The notes: generated by a model not told the origin, from the sequence alone. Positions 11,301 through 21,957 are shown, numbered from the stretch's first letter. The stretch is DNA of 64,000 nucleotides from Curvularia sp. ZM96 (GCA_022457065.1 JAJGBQ010000001.1:5456001-5520000), one strand, 5' to 3'. Made by a program: numbers and translations.

Positions 11301-12192
11301 CGAGCTGTAGTTGGGGTGATGCTTCTCGCTCCAACATCAAGCTCGCAGACCGAGCTTGGTAGGCATACAACCTGGTTCGCAATCCCGGCAATGCTTGCTC
11401 GCCATGCTCTTCCCATCCTGAGACAGCTGCAGACTCGAGTAGGTCGTATACTGCAACTCTGGCATAGCGATTCTTGATCTCTTGTGGCGCTGGCGCTGGA
11501 GATGGTAATTTGTTGAATAGATAGTATAGCGAGGATAGTTCGGCGTTGGCCCAGGGATCGAAATAGCGTATCCCTTCCTTCCTTGGAGTTCCATACCAAG
11601 AGTTTGATGAGATGTCAATGGACTGAAGAAGTTGCCGCAATGCAGCCTTCAAGCTCTTGCTGCTACGATCGATGGAACGGCGGCCCCAATCTTCCGGCAA
11701 CAGATACACTCGCACTACACTCCGGCAAGGACCAGTATTAGATCCAAGTTTCCGCAGAAACAGCCGTATCCAATGCGCCTCGAGTAACCTGGAAGCTTCC
11801 TTGCCAATGAGTGTTTTCACCGTTTCTGGAAGTTCAGTATATAACAATTCGGTCCATGCAGTAGTCTCATGTGATATTTGGACAGAACCGGGTAGATCTT
11901 CAACATGAATGCAACCGATGGCGATATAATGACTAAGGTCCTGTAGCTTGATGTCCAGGCTTTCAGTAAGATTCTCCTTCGATGAGGCTGTGATAGGAAA
12001 AGACTGGTCCGCTGGAGTTGACTGGTTGGTGGTAGACTGCGGTGAAACAGAAGCGGACTTTTCCTCAATGCTGTGATAGGTAGTTGCAGCATCCTGTGGC
12101 GTCTCTGTTGTCTCTTCGTCGGCACGCGGGCTGTCAGTTCCGTCCCAGGGGACAACCTGAGGAACCACGAACGGTTCACTCATTCCGGCCAT
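8314..12192 (-). CDS. SNF2/Rad5-like helicase-family ATPase, 1275 residues
   Basis: Predicted nuclear DNA-dependent ATPase of the SNF2 superfamily. Two exons (10392-12192 and 8314-10340) are joined across a 51-nt intron that restores WVISGTP, the usual motif III context. The Walker A motif GLGKT is at residues 341-345, motif Ia-like VVVPRNLLHQW follows, and motif II is DEGH (571-574), the variant common in the Rad5/Rad16/SHPRH group. The C-terminal helicase half lies near residues 1010-1140 and ends in motif VI, QAIKRAHRIGQT. The two halves are separated by more than 400 residues that include a low-complexity, Ser/Lys-rich stretch. The first 270 residues are poorly conserved and acidic to Ser/Thr-rich. 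I see no RING finger, so orthology to Rad5 itself is unlikely. Chromatin or DNA-repair function is family inference. Confidence 0.88.
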
Positions 12193-12497
12193 CGACCACC
12201 TATCTGTCTCAAAGCTTTAAAGACATATAGCCTCTGAACGAAAAGAAGATTCTGAAAAAAAAAACTCGGGACGATCGCTATCAGTGGTGAGGGAGCGAAG
12301 GCAACTGCCAAGTGCATGATATTAGCGTTTCGCGCTAACGCTTTTAGTTGTGGCGGATGGTTAGACCGCAACAAGTAAGACATGGATCTTCTAGATGAGA
12401 TTGAGATACAACACATAGCTAAATAAAGCCCTTTTTCGTTCTATCAAGTATAAAATGTAAGAATAGAACGCCGATACGCCATGCTTTTACTAATCAA
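12193..12497. promoter_or_regulatory. SNF2-like gene promoter with inverted repeat and E2F/MBF-like site
   Basis: TTAGCG (12322-12327) and CGCTAA (12333-12338) form a perfect 6-bp inverted repeat with a 5-nt loop. The sequence TTTCGCGC within it (12328-12335) matches the E2F/MBF-type consensus TTTSGCGC, about 140 bases upstream of the start. Such a site would fit a replication or repair gene; this is inference. Confidence 0.3.
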
Positions 12498-14057
12498 CTA
12501 CCGCATCTCTTGCTGCCCAGTGGTAGGCTTTACGTTGTCGCCTTTCACCCATACGCTTTCCATGGCCTGCTTTAGGATATGCATACCCTCCTCGATCTCT
12601 GCTTCGGTAATCACAAGCGGGGGAACAAACCTCAGAGTGTTGGTACCGCAAGTGATGACTAGAAGGCCTCGCTCACGGGCAGCTGTGACAATGGGCGTAG
12701 GGTCCGTATCAAGTTGAAGACCTAGGATTAAGCCCTTGCCCCTAACTTCTTTGATCTGGTTCGGGAACTGGTCTCGCAACGCATCGAAGTGCTTTCGAAA
12801 CAGTTGCTCTTTGGCAGGGATCGGATCAAGAATTTCTGGGGAGGAAAGACGGGACAGGATGTAAGAAGCGACACGCGATCCAAGAGGGTTGCCACCAAAT
12901 GTCGTGCCGTGGTCGCCAGTCTTAATGTGGTCACACACAAAGTCATTGACAATAGTGGCACCGATAGGGAAACCGTTTCCTAACGCCTTTGCAGTGGTAA
13001 CTATGTCTGGGTGACACTCCTTCGGATAACCGCCGTGAGCCCAGAATTTCCCAGTTCGTCCGAGACCGCACTGGATCTCGTCGAAAATGAGTACCGCACC
13101 AACTTCTGTGCAGCGCTTTCGTAGTGCGATAAGGAATTCAGGTGTCGCAACATTCACACCTCCTTCTCCCTGAATGGGTTCGACAATGACACCGCAGGTC
13201 GCATCCGTGACCAATTCGTTGATAGCCTCGACATCATTGAAGGTTCCATACCTAAAGCCAGGAACCATGGGCGAAAACGGTGTCTGGTACTTTGGGTTGG
13301 GTGTTGCACTCAAACTTCCCATCGTACGGCCATGGAACGAGTTGTGGAACGATACAAACTCGTGCTTGTCTTTCCCTGGTGATATCGACTTGCCCACCTT
13401 GCGCGCAAACTTGATGGCAGCCTCATTGGCCTCAGAACCACTGTTGCATATGAATGTACGGGTTGCACTAGCAAATCCTCCGGTTGCATGCGTGAGCTGG
13501 ATAAGCTGTTTCGATAGGAGACCTGTATGTGGGTTGTGGTAAAGGTTCGAGGTGTGTATTAATTGTTTGGCCTACGCATGTCAGTTGACAAAGAACATTT
13601 AGTTGAAATGCCATATTGTACCTGTTCCGCAATGACTTGCGCTACACCAGCATCGCAGTGCCCCAAAGCATTGACGGCGATACCCGAAGTAAAATCGAGA
13701 TATTTCCTGTTCTCAATGTCCCACATATAGCAACCCTCGCCCTTCTCAAACATCGGTGGCGGGCGCACATAGGTAGGGACCATGTAAGGGAGTTGCTGGT
13801 TGACTAGACCAGCGGTTTTGGAACTAGCAGGAGGGTCAGGCGTTGGTAACGACGCATCGCGCTACAAAGTGTCAGTAGCTATAGACGACCATAGTATGAA
13901 GTACGTTTATCCTTACAGCTATCGAGTCGAGGACATCTTGTGGCAGACTTGAACCCTTAACTCCGGCTACCGCTGAAGCAAATCGCGCAGGTGTGTAATT
14001 GACGCGCGGTGCACGTAGTGCGGAGCACAATGGCCTGGAGGCAAGTCGCGCAGCCAT
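12498..14057 (-). CDS. ARG8: acetylornithine aminotransferase, mitochondrial
   Basis: Predicted PLP-dependent N-acetylornithine aminotransferase of 484 residues. It converts N-acetylglutamate semialdehyde to N-acetylornithine in mitochondrial arginine synthesis. The exons are 13917-14057, 13622-13861 and 12498-13571. The N-terminus (MAARLASRPLCSALRAPR) is an Arg-rich mitochondrial presequence. Class-III aminotransferase landmarks follow in order: GIAVNALGH, the CNSGSEANEAA phosphate-binding segment, FHGRT, EPIQGEGG, FDEIQCGLGRTG, the PLP Lys in TTAKALGNG, and TTFGGNPLG. Introns are GT-AG and each restores frame. Ornithine aminotransferase is the nearest alternative, but the presequence and the Arg8-like motif wording favour the acetylornithine enzyme. 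I saw no perfect TGACTCA site upstream for general amino-acid control. Confidence 0.94.
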
Positions 14058-14301
14058 TGTTAACGAGGGGAACCGAAGGAGACAGGTAGAAAAAAGTTAG
14101 AGTGGTGAATGTAGCATGAGGATGGTTGAGGCATGACTGTAAGGGCGTGACGCAACGCCCAAAATTTTGGGCTGCATGTACTTCGTAAGATGCGGGCCGA
14201 GGTCGGAAAGCCTGCGGGGCAACAAATGCAAGATGATATATAGCAAACATCCGAAAACAAACGCAACGAAGTACCACCAACGCGAACCATAGTTCGCTCA
14301 A

Positions 14302-14407
14302 GTCTCGTTGGTGTAGTTGGTTATCACGTGGGTCTCATATCCTCCATGCTATGACTGCTCAAAGAGCAGAAATCCCAAGGCCGCCAGTTCGAGTCTGGCA
14401 CGGGACA
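14302..14407 (+). tRNA. tRNA-Met(CAU), elongator type, with 32-nt intron
   Basis: The acceptor stem is GTCTCGT (14302-14308) paired with ACGGGAC (14400-14406), followed by discriminator A14407. The D arm is GTGTAGTTGGTTATCAC. The anticodon CAT lies at 14336-14338, preceded by T33. The T arm is GCCAG-TTCGAGT-CTGGC (14383-14399). A 32-nt intron (14340-14371) sits after position 37, the standard place. Intron TATGA (14350-14354) can pair with the anticodon region TCATA (14335-14339), as in precursor tRNAs. The anticodon stem has a U31-U39 mismatch. The TTCGAGT T-loop argues against the initiator. A T5 run about 10 nt downstream fits a Pol III terminator. Confidence 0.9.
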
Positions 14408-14834
14408 ACTTCGTTCTTTTTGCTACCGTATCCGTCCTAGCGGTGGTGTGATTGCTTTTTGTAAATACCCCCCTGGTTCTCTCCCCCTACCATAGTTCTG
14501 TGGCACAGCATGTTCATACAGCTTTTTTAATACATTTTTTTCTTCACGAAAGTGTCTAAATCAACTGTGAAGCTATACTATTTCCTAAGTACTACCTGTT
14601 TCCTTACAATCGCGTCGCGAGGCTACAAAATACCGTCTACGTGCACTCGTGTCAGTTTCGCGATCTTCAGGGGTACAAGCTGACGATGACGCGGTCCGTT
14701 GATGTCATTGATTTCCTACTCAGCATCCATTTCAGCTCATCTCATCTCTCCACATCTGCGCGTGAAGGGGATTAATGCCTATCTCCTCGCGTGGACATTG
14801 ACCCTCCATTGTATCCCAAGTATCATCAACAAAC
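14408..14834. other. intergenic
   Basis: Pol III termination zone (TTTTT near 14417) and then the promoter and leader of the next plus-strand gene. A pyrimidine-rich tract lies near 14460-14550. No further gene seen. Confidence 0.5.
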
Positions 14835-16129
14835 ATGCCTCCTGCTAAGAAGCAGAAGTCGACGCGGAATTCTGGCGCCTCCGCGCAAGATCGCTCAGAC
14901 TCAACCTCTGAATCTCTGCACTCGACTGAAATAAACGAGTCTAACAATGCCAAAAGCAAGGGCAATCACAGCCAGAGCGCGAGCAAGTCTAAGGAAGGTG
15001 AAAAGCCGGGACCATACGAATATATTTGCTTCCATCGCCCCTTGTTCGACGTAAAGGGCGAGAACTGGCTCACATGGTCAGATGATCCGGATGCCCATGA
15101 GGATGAGGAAGAAGTGTTCGAGAAGCTATACAAACCGATCTGGGAGAAAGAGAAAGAACAAGGTATTCAGGGGGCATCACCGGAGAAGCACCCAGGACAT
15201 AAGTGGGTGATTATGTATAATGCGTACATGAAGCTAGATTGGCTTATGCGAAAAGCACGATACTGCGACCCTGACAATTTTGGCATGGATTTGTATAGCG
15301 ACTGGTATAGTTGGGGATTGACAGAGATCCTAGAAAATATGGTACGTGTGACGCTAAGTTGAACGCACATACTAGCCGCAAGCTAACGAGTCTAAAGATG
15401 GTTGAGTTCAACAACGCTTATCATTCAAAAGGGCCAAATCGCCTTGAAGACATGTGGGTCATCATCAGCGCTGTGGGATTGTGGTTCAATACAAACGACC
15501 ACTTTGAGCGCCTCACCATGAGTGAAGATGGGGAATCAGTGAGCCAGCTTCTTGGTGTCATGGGCTGCGCAGTGGTCACAGTTCTTGCAGCCATAGAAAG
15601 AGCAGGTGAGCTCAAACCAGACTCCCGTTTTCTCGATTTGGCGCTCGTCATCGGCTACTATGTGGACTTCTGTTACGACCTTCCTGCATATGGTTTCGAA
15701 GGTGAAGCTGTAACGTGGCGCAAGCACGCCGTGGAATACTTCAAGAAAGCCAACCTGGATCCAGCCAAGGCTACTGCTACAACAAAACAACGAATGGAGA
15801 AGATAGAGAAAGGAGATGATGAGCTAGACGAGGAGGAACCCACCGATGGCGCAGAAAAGGAAAACACAAGTCCGAAATCAGCCACTGGCAAGAGAAAGCG
15901 AGGTTCGGCTGGTGCGAGTGAAGACGCAAATAAGGAGGATGATACTTGGGGATGGGACAAGTCGTTCCAGAAGTACAAGAAGGACCATGACCCAAAGATG
16001 GGGGGCAACCACTATGATATCACAAAGATGAGTCGAGCCGAACGAAAGGAGGCGGCATTTGACGGCAAAGATTCCCTTGCAGGTGTGTCAGCCAAGGATC
16101 TCAAGGCCGATTTGGTTGACGTAGCTTGA
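14835..16129 (+). CDS. conserved-looking hypothetical protein, 412 residues
   Basis: I do not recognise a named domain. Two exons (14835-15341 and 15398-16129) are joined by a 56-nt GTACGT...AAAG intron. The first 60 residues are Ser/Lys-rich and disordered, beginning MPPAKKQKS. The core (about residues 60-260) is globular and rich in Trp and Tyr (HRPLFDV, NWLTWSDDPDAHEDEEE, WVIISAVGLWFN, FLDLALVIGYYVDFC). The C-terminal 150 residues are charged, contain a possible nuclear signal (GKRKRG), and include DDTWGWDKSFQKYKK. A nuclear protein is plausible. The start has a reasonable context and the tail converges on the PLP enzyme 98 bases away. Confidence 0.82.
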
Positions 16130-16227
16130 AAGAATATGGAACATGTCTGGCAAGCCAGCGTTTGCTGGATTTCCTTGTTTTGTAGCAAAAGTCCATGTTG
16201 TATTACAGTTTTGGTAACAACTCTGCT

Positions 16228-17340
16228 TTACTGTACGCATCCTCGAGTATCCACAGGCCATATCTCTTCAATCACCCCCTTCCGATGTGCATAATAGACA
16301 TCATGCAGATTCACAGTCGGATCAATGTGGCTCGGAACCATCTCCACCCTATCTCCTATCCTCAACTCGCTCGCCTTGCCTTCCTCCCACTTGAGGCTGC
16401 CATGCTCGTCACCCAGAACCCCATACTCATACCCTTGCGCCTTGCACTCTGCGAGTCCAGAGTCCGTGGTCAGACTCTTCAGTCCTGCATCAATCGTAAT
16501 GATATTCGGGCCCTGCTTGCTGATAACCGTAGACAAGATGGTTAGACTCTGTAAGAAGTTATGCGACCCAACCGCATTACGGTAATCCGTATCCATGAAG
16601 AGGAAGGATCCTGGTTGGACTTCTGTTATCCCAGGGACATTTGCACAGAACTCTGCTGTGCCTGTTCCACCCGTTGTCACAACATCGATTGCATGTCCAT
16701 CTTTCCGCAATGCCTCTGCCGTATCAACCAAGATACGCATACTATCCAGACATTGCTGTTTCCGCTCCTCCAGACCATGAACATGCTGCAAGTGGCCCTC
16801 ATAACCCTGCACCCCGATCAGTGCCAGATGCCTCGTCTTCGCAATAAACGCAGCGAGAGCACGAGCTGGCTCACCAGGCTGCACGCCCGTCCGATGAAGT
16901 CCAACGTCCAAATCCACCAACGTCTTCACCTTGCCCTCGAACCCACGCTCAGCCAGCGCATCATCAATCGCTGCAGCACCCTGTTCGCTATCCACCACAA
17001 TCCTCACATCGCGATGCTTCTCCAGCAACTCTACTAATCGCTTCACCTTTGCTGTGCCAACGACCTCGCACGTGATGAGCAGGTCAGTGAAGCCTTTGGC
17101 GCACATGACTTCTGCTTCGGAAAGCTTGGCTACGCATCCGCCTTTTGCGCCTGCGGCCACCATCTTCTGTGCTACGATGGCCGATTTGCTGGTTTTCAGA
17201 TGCGGGCGTATGGATATGCCCGTGGGGAGTAGTTGAGACATGAGTTTTTGAAGGTTGGCTTCCATAATGTCGAGGTCTACGATCATGGAGGGCGTGTCTA
17301 GTGAGTCGAGCGAGTCGCCCACTTTGGGTGAGTATGGCAT
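16228..17340 (-). CDS. D-threonine aldolase / D-serine dehydratase-like PLP enzyme
   Basis: Single-exon, 370-residue protein with an alanine-racemase-type N-terminal barrel and a C-terminal D-serine dehydratase-like domain. RPHLKTSK carries the PLP lysine (K49). LVDLDVGLHRTGV and TGGTGT are the usual barrel and phosphate motifs. Near the C-terminus PSHIDPTVNLHD holds the metal ligands His338 and Asp340. The H-x-D pair is the pattern of D-threonine aldolases, whereas zinc D-serine dehydratases typically have H-x-C, so cleavage of D-threonine-like beta-hydroxy amino acids is the better guess. No intron and no targeting signal are visible. It is convergent with the orphan gene. Confidence 0.9.
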   Translation of the reverse strand: MPYSPKVGDSLDSLDTPSMIVDLDIMEANLQKLMSQLLPTGISIRPHLKTSKSAIVAQKMVAAGAKGGCVAKLSEAEVMCAKGFTDLLITCEVVGTAKVKRLVELLEKHRDVRIVVDSEQGAAAIDDALAERGFEGKVKTLVDLDVGLHRTGVQPGEPARALAAFIAKTRHLALIGVQGYEGHLQHVHGLEERKQQCLDSMRILVDTAEALRKDGHAIDVVTTGGTGTAEFCANVPGITEVQPGSFLFMDTDYRNAVGSHNFLQSLTILSTVISKQGPNIITIDAGLKSLTTDSGLAECKAQGYEYGVLGDEHGSLKWEEGKASELRIGDRVEMVPSHIDPTVNLHDVYYAHRKGVIEEIWPVDTRGCVQ

Positions 17341-18010
17341 GGTTGTGGTTGTCTTGCGACACTGAGGCGTGGTAAAGATGTGCTGTAAGAGGGGTGGTTA
17401 GGTTTGTAGGAAGTTAAGATTGCTTTTTAGACGCACGAAATTTGAGGATGTGTAGAGTTTGGAAATGAGCCGAAGCGGCCCGAGTATCAGTGTTTTCGAA
17501 GAGTCAGAGCGAACATCGGACTTTGATGTAACGTTGGCGATAAGGCGTCTCGGAGGTGGAGAGGTGCTCTTGTTGTAGCCAAAAGGGGTAAGCCGGGCGT
17601 CAAGCCACCTTCCGAACACGATGGTGCAAACGTCGATCTTCGGAGTAGCTGCTACCTCACGATGTTTCTCAAAACTTTCGTATAACTACATGAATGATTG
17701 CATTCGGCTGAAAATCATAGGGGAGGTTTACTGAGACAGGGAAAATTGCATGTAATTAGGGGCACCAAAGACTACTTGGTATGAGTATTGGGGACTAGCG
17801 CAAGCGCTTTTCTGTATACACATTCCAGAATACAGGACGAGAAGAGACGGAGGCCTATAATTAACAATCGTTGCTATGTTTACGTATTATTCGGCGGTCC
17901 TATAGCCTGAGGAAAGTATCATCGAAAGGACTAAGCGCAGAAAGACTTCTGGCTTGCAAACCATGTTAGAAAAGATGGCTAGCCATCCCTCTGGTTCACC
18001 AGCTCCATTA
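17341..18010. other. intergenic
   Basis: Upstream region of the PLP-enzyme gene and 3' flank of the GH16 gene, 670 bases. I see no gene. Confidence 0.55.
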
Positions 18011-19360
18011 TCAAGCCTTGCAGCCATTGTACCCACTCTGCTGCCACATCTTCACACTCTTGATCTTCATCTGCGCGTCTTGCTTCCATGTGGGAAGCCA
18101 CTCGTTCTTGGCCTCCCAAAACTCGAGCTTAGCGCGGGCACTCTTGTCAAGCCACGGCTTACTGCTCTTTCCATCCTCGAACCAGCCGCTCGTCGCGCCA
18201 ACTCCAAGGCTGATCACGAGGTAGAAGTCTTGGTCAAAGGGAGCCGTATTGCTGTTGGTGTGTGCCCACGGGTTGTCGAGCCGGGTACCATTGACGTCGG
18301 CGAGAGGGAAGTCACCATACTTCCAGAATGGCTCATCGAAGTGCGTATACATGACTTGAAGGAGGCGTGTGTTGATGTACGTGAAGATGTACTTCTCAGA
18401 CCACTGTAAATTGTGTTAGCGCCCTTGCGTCAGAATACGAATGAGTAGTGAGACGAACTTCGACACCAAAAGTGTTGTATCCAGCAGCATATGTGGTATG
18501 CAGTGCCTTTCGCTTGACGTTGTTGCGCCACCAACCGTTGTGATTGGAGTTGGGGCCAAACTGCAGCGTACTGGAGACAATGTTGTTTCCACCCTGGGCG
18601 TAACCAGGAGCATTGCCACGCGACTCCATAATGTCGATCTCACCCGAGCGGGGCCAGGGGCCGTATACATTGTCCTTAGGCAACATCATGATCGAAGGCC
18701 ACAGCCAGTCACCAGCAGGCAGTTTGGCAACGACCTCAACACGTCCATACTTGATGTTAGCGCCAAGCTTAGTATTGATTCGGCCAGACTTGACAGGGTT
18801 AACAATAGTGCCGTTGGTAGTATTGGTGACTGCGACGCAGTCCATCCAGGTAGGTCCAGTACAGCCGTTGCCGCGGAGATCAATGACATGGTCTTGCATA
18901 ATGAAGTCCTCGTTCTGGAGAGTGGGCTTAATGACGAGCTCACCGTTGTCGATGAAGACGTTCTCATCGGTGCCGGTCGTCATCTCGAATTGGCCATTAC
19001 TGCGAATCAGATTTAGTCAGGAGCCGCAACAAACCTGAACATTGCTACCTACCCAAAGCCACCAAGCTCCACCTCTTTCGTCCAGAGGCTATTGTTCCAG
19101 GAAGTAAAGTTGTCGTTCGTAACCTCGCAGTACTTGTGTTGAGCGACGGCTCTCAGTCCATCCCAAATGAGGATGCCGGTTACGGCCAAACCGAGAGCTA
19201 AACCAGCGAGAGGAAAGACAGTGACCCATATTTGGCGTGGATGTTTCTTGTTGAGCCATGGCTGCTGGACATCCTCAGGCTTCACGCGTCGTGAGCGGAA
19301 GTACTCGCCCTTGTATGGGTGCTGATAGCCAGAGACGGCCTGCGAGGGAGGACTGTCCAT
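18011..19360 (-). CDS. glycoside hydrolase family 16 protein, type II membrane-anchored
   Basis: Predicted 413-residue GH16 enzyme, probably acting on beta-1,3-glucans or related cell-wall polymers. The exons are 19053-19360, 18459-18999 and 18011-18403. The second intron uses GTTCGT, a weak but acceptable donor, and splicing restores GVEWSEKYI. The first 40 residues are cytosolic-like and basic. One transmembrane segment (about 44-66) follows, giving a type II anchor rather than a cleaved signal. The catalytic motif GEIDIMES places nucleophile and acid/base at E223 and E228 with D225 between. WLWPSIMMLP and the FGPNSNHNG region are family landmarks. The closest relatives are fungal membrane GH16 proteins annotated as glucan-binding or endo-1,3(4)-beta-glucanase; the exact activity is uncertain. 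Confidence 0.92.
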
Positions 19361-20126
19361 CGTGTATTGTAAAGAACAAGAATGCGAAGAGTGCGCAGTG
19401 AGAGAGTGAAAGACAAAGTAAGTGTGTAGAACAGATCCTTTTTATCGTCCCGCTCGTCGTACCATTACCGCTACGTTTGACTTGGCCAGAACCAAGTTAC
19501 AGTGGGGGAGACGAACCTTTGAACCGCCTCAACCTTTTTCTGTGGACTGATTTTTGCTGTTATGTCAGTTTGCGCTCAGAGTGGAAGCCCACCAGTCATT
19601 ACAGCCATGTTTAGCAATTCAGTTCGTATTGACAATACAGTCTGCTCCACCGTCGTGCTTTCGTCATTGACCCAGCATGTCGAGTTGTAACTGCTTCCGC
19701 TAGTCTTCATGGAAATCTTAGTAGTTTGCAACGGTTCGTACTCTAACAAATCAAGGTCCATTGACACTGTGACTTGAGATCAGGTGGGCTACTGTGATAG
19801 ATGTGATGCTTGTCAATCCACTGGATGCACCAAATTACTACTTCCTTACCCATTACTGGCTACAAAAGTTGCGGTTTGGCGGAAGTTTTGGAACTGGCAC
19901 TGAGAGGCAGATTAACATCGCTACCAGATATTGCAAGTATTGCGTCAACACAGAAATTTCACTGGAAATGTCGAACCGCAAAGATCGGAACAAGCTCGGA
20001 TAGCCGATTCAGCACTGTCGTATACCACAATGATTCGCAAGGCCATATGCATTTCTTCTGAATACCCTATCGACCAGAAGCAGTGGCGAGGAGGCCCCTG
20101 TAGTCGGAACATTCTGTTCAACAGAA
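19361..20126. other. intergenic
   Basis: GH16 promoter and Mpv17 3' flank. A 61-codon frame at 19576-19761 on the minus strand has no recognisable features, so I do not call it a gene. Confidence 0.5.
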
Positions 20127-20765
20127 CTATGCGTCCGCTGCCAGACTGAGGTAGATACCCCACACCACTCCGACCGAACAGCCAAACACGATTCTCTTAT
20201 CAACCGGCACCCACAAAAAGCTAATGAGACTTATCGCCGGCCAAAACTTGTATCCATCCTTCATCATCGGCCAGAGCTTGTTCTTGCAATCGCTGGTCAC
20301 CACATCCATAGGATTGACGCCCGGCTTATCCTGCGCATTGACATAGGCCATGAAGCTCAGGAACATGAGCGTATTGACCACAGCGCCCACTGATTGATCG
20401 AGCAGAAACTTGATCAGGACATTTGTCTTGCTAAGCGACGTCTTCGCAGGTTCGGGCTTCGAGTAGGTTTTCTCGGACGAGGTGGGGACTGCCTTTGACG
20501 GCACTTGTGTGGGGAACAGGTCTTCGAGGAAGCCCTGCCAAATGATGTTGGGTGGATTGCTGAGGATGCTGAACAGGACGAATTTCAATAGCGGGCCGTA
20601 GTTGAGTATGAAGGGCGTCTAGTTAGGCGTCAATTGCAAATGTCCCTGTATAAAAAATTTCACGATAGTGCGTACATCGTCCTTGTAAGAGGATATGGCT
20701 TGCGCGAGCACGTTGGACGTTATACTTAGGACTGCGCCTTGCAGGGTCTGCGATATCATCGACAT
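20127..20765 (-). CDS. Mpv17/PMP22-family membrane protein
   Basis: Predicted 193-residue integral membrane protein of the Mpv17/Sym1/PMP22 family, found in the inner mitochondrial or peroxisomal membrane. Two exons (20676-20765 and 20127-20618) are joined by a 57-nt intron. The signature region reads GYKFWPAISLISFLWVPVDKR, the family W-P...F..VP...R block near the C-terminus. Upstream, SNPPNIIWQGFLEDLFP matches the PPN-W-FLE segment. A Pro/Lys/Ser-rich linker separates this from the remaining helices. ATG at 20765 (CAACCATGTCG) is the best start. Its promoter carries a perfect TGACGTCA palindrome at 20989-20996. Localisation cannot be fixed from sequence. Confidence 0.85.
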
Positions 20766-21957
20766 GGTTGTTTTTTGCGCGTATTTCTTTACGTGGCTAG
20801 ATAACAGCACGAGCAGGCTCAGGGAGAACAGAGAGAAGAAAATGAGAAAGAAGGGCGGAAGCAGCAGATATTAGAGTATCAGAAGTGTATCAATGTGGCC
20901 AGTACTACATATTCCGCCGGGGCCGGAAACGTTTCAACGATGTTGCGACAAGGCGCGCAACTCGCGTAGTAGGCGACGGCTAGCCCCGTGACGTCAATTA
21001 ACCCTGCAGCTTAACACTGCCGATTTGCGCGTTGTCGGTCCGGCTGACCATATTGTTTTCAACATTATCTGATAATACGCATGATTGCTCAAGTACGTGT
21101 TCTCAAAATCCGTGTGCGTCCTTTAGATGAGAAAATGGATTCAATACCATGTTCGACCTTGATCGGCATACAAGAGTTGATATGCCAATCTTTCTGTTGC
21201 GAGGGTTTGTCCAAGTCGTTGTCTAACATCACCTGGCATAGGAAAAACAAAAATACGATAGGGCTACATTTTGATATTGATCCACCGCCAAAAACATACT
21301 TCTAGCTTTATCATGTATACTCGTCTCCTAATCATTACTGCTCTTTAGTGTTACATAATTCTCCTGCTCCATAACGCATCGTTGCAGTGTTTTCCTGTTG
21401 ACTATTCCTAGCACGTTCAGATGTTGGCTATGTTACCTGAAAGGCTATGTTGAGTTCAAAAGTCTCGGCCTGGTTGCTGACAGTGTTCTTCCAAGTCTCC
21501 AAGTCGACTGTAGGCGTTCTAGCCAAAAAGGAAGTTCTTGCGCAGATAACATCCAGCTCCTACGCCTCTCCACGCAGAGCGATGACTTTGCATGAAACCG
21601 TCATGTCATAAAAATATGATCGTACGCCCCCCAACGAGAGGACCTGCCTAAAAGCAAAAACGCAGCTCATGTATGAACGAAAGAGGACGCATGTGACTAG
21701 CCCCGCACAATTCGGACATGGTTTCCCGAACGAAGCATGGCGCCACGCCAGTCAAGGGTGATGGTCTCCCAATATCCGTTACTAGGCTCTGCGCGTTGCA
21801 AAATACCTGGCTCTTGTTATACTGCTTGGACGTGCAGGTCAACAGCCACAACTGCCAAACTCCGGTCGTATCTGGATATCTGAACTCGAACCTTTCTGGA
21901 CGGTTCTCGGTCGTCAGGCGAAATTGCCTAGAGCACGCGAATCTAGAGCCTCGGTGC
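20766..21957. promoter_or_regulatory. Mpv17-family promoter with CRE palindrome; remainder noncoding
   Basis: TGACGTCA (20989-20996) is a complete CRE palindrome about 224 bases upstream of the start, a binding site for Atf/CREB-type bZIP factors. The rest of the 1.2 kb shows no convincing gene. Confidence 0.4.

Noticed and set aside
8314..12192. Reading the SNF2-like locus as two genes
   Set aside because: The 51-nt intron restores motif III in frame, and the downstream half has the second helicase lobe that the upstream half lacks.
18441..19016. Open frame antisense to the GH16 gene
   Set aside because: It spans two GH16 introns without splice logic and has no recognisable motif.
19576..19761. 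61-codon minus-strand frame between GH16 and Mpv17 genes
   Set aside because: It starts at an ATG, but lacks a signal peptide, domain or context; chance is the simplest explanation.
20766..20810. Upstream in-frame extension of the Mpv17-family protein
   Set aside because: It would begin at GTG; the ATG at 20765 has a good context and matches family length.
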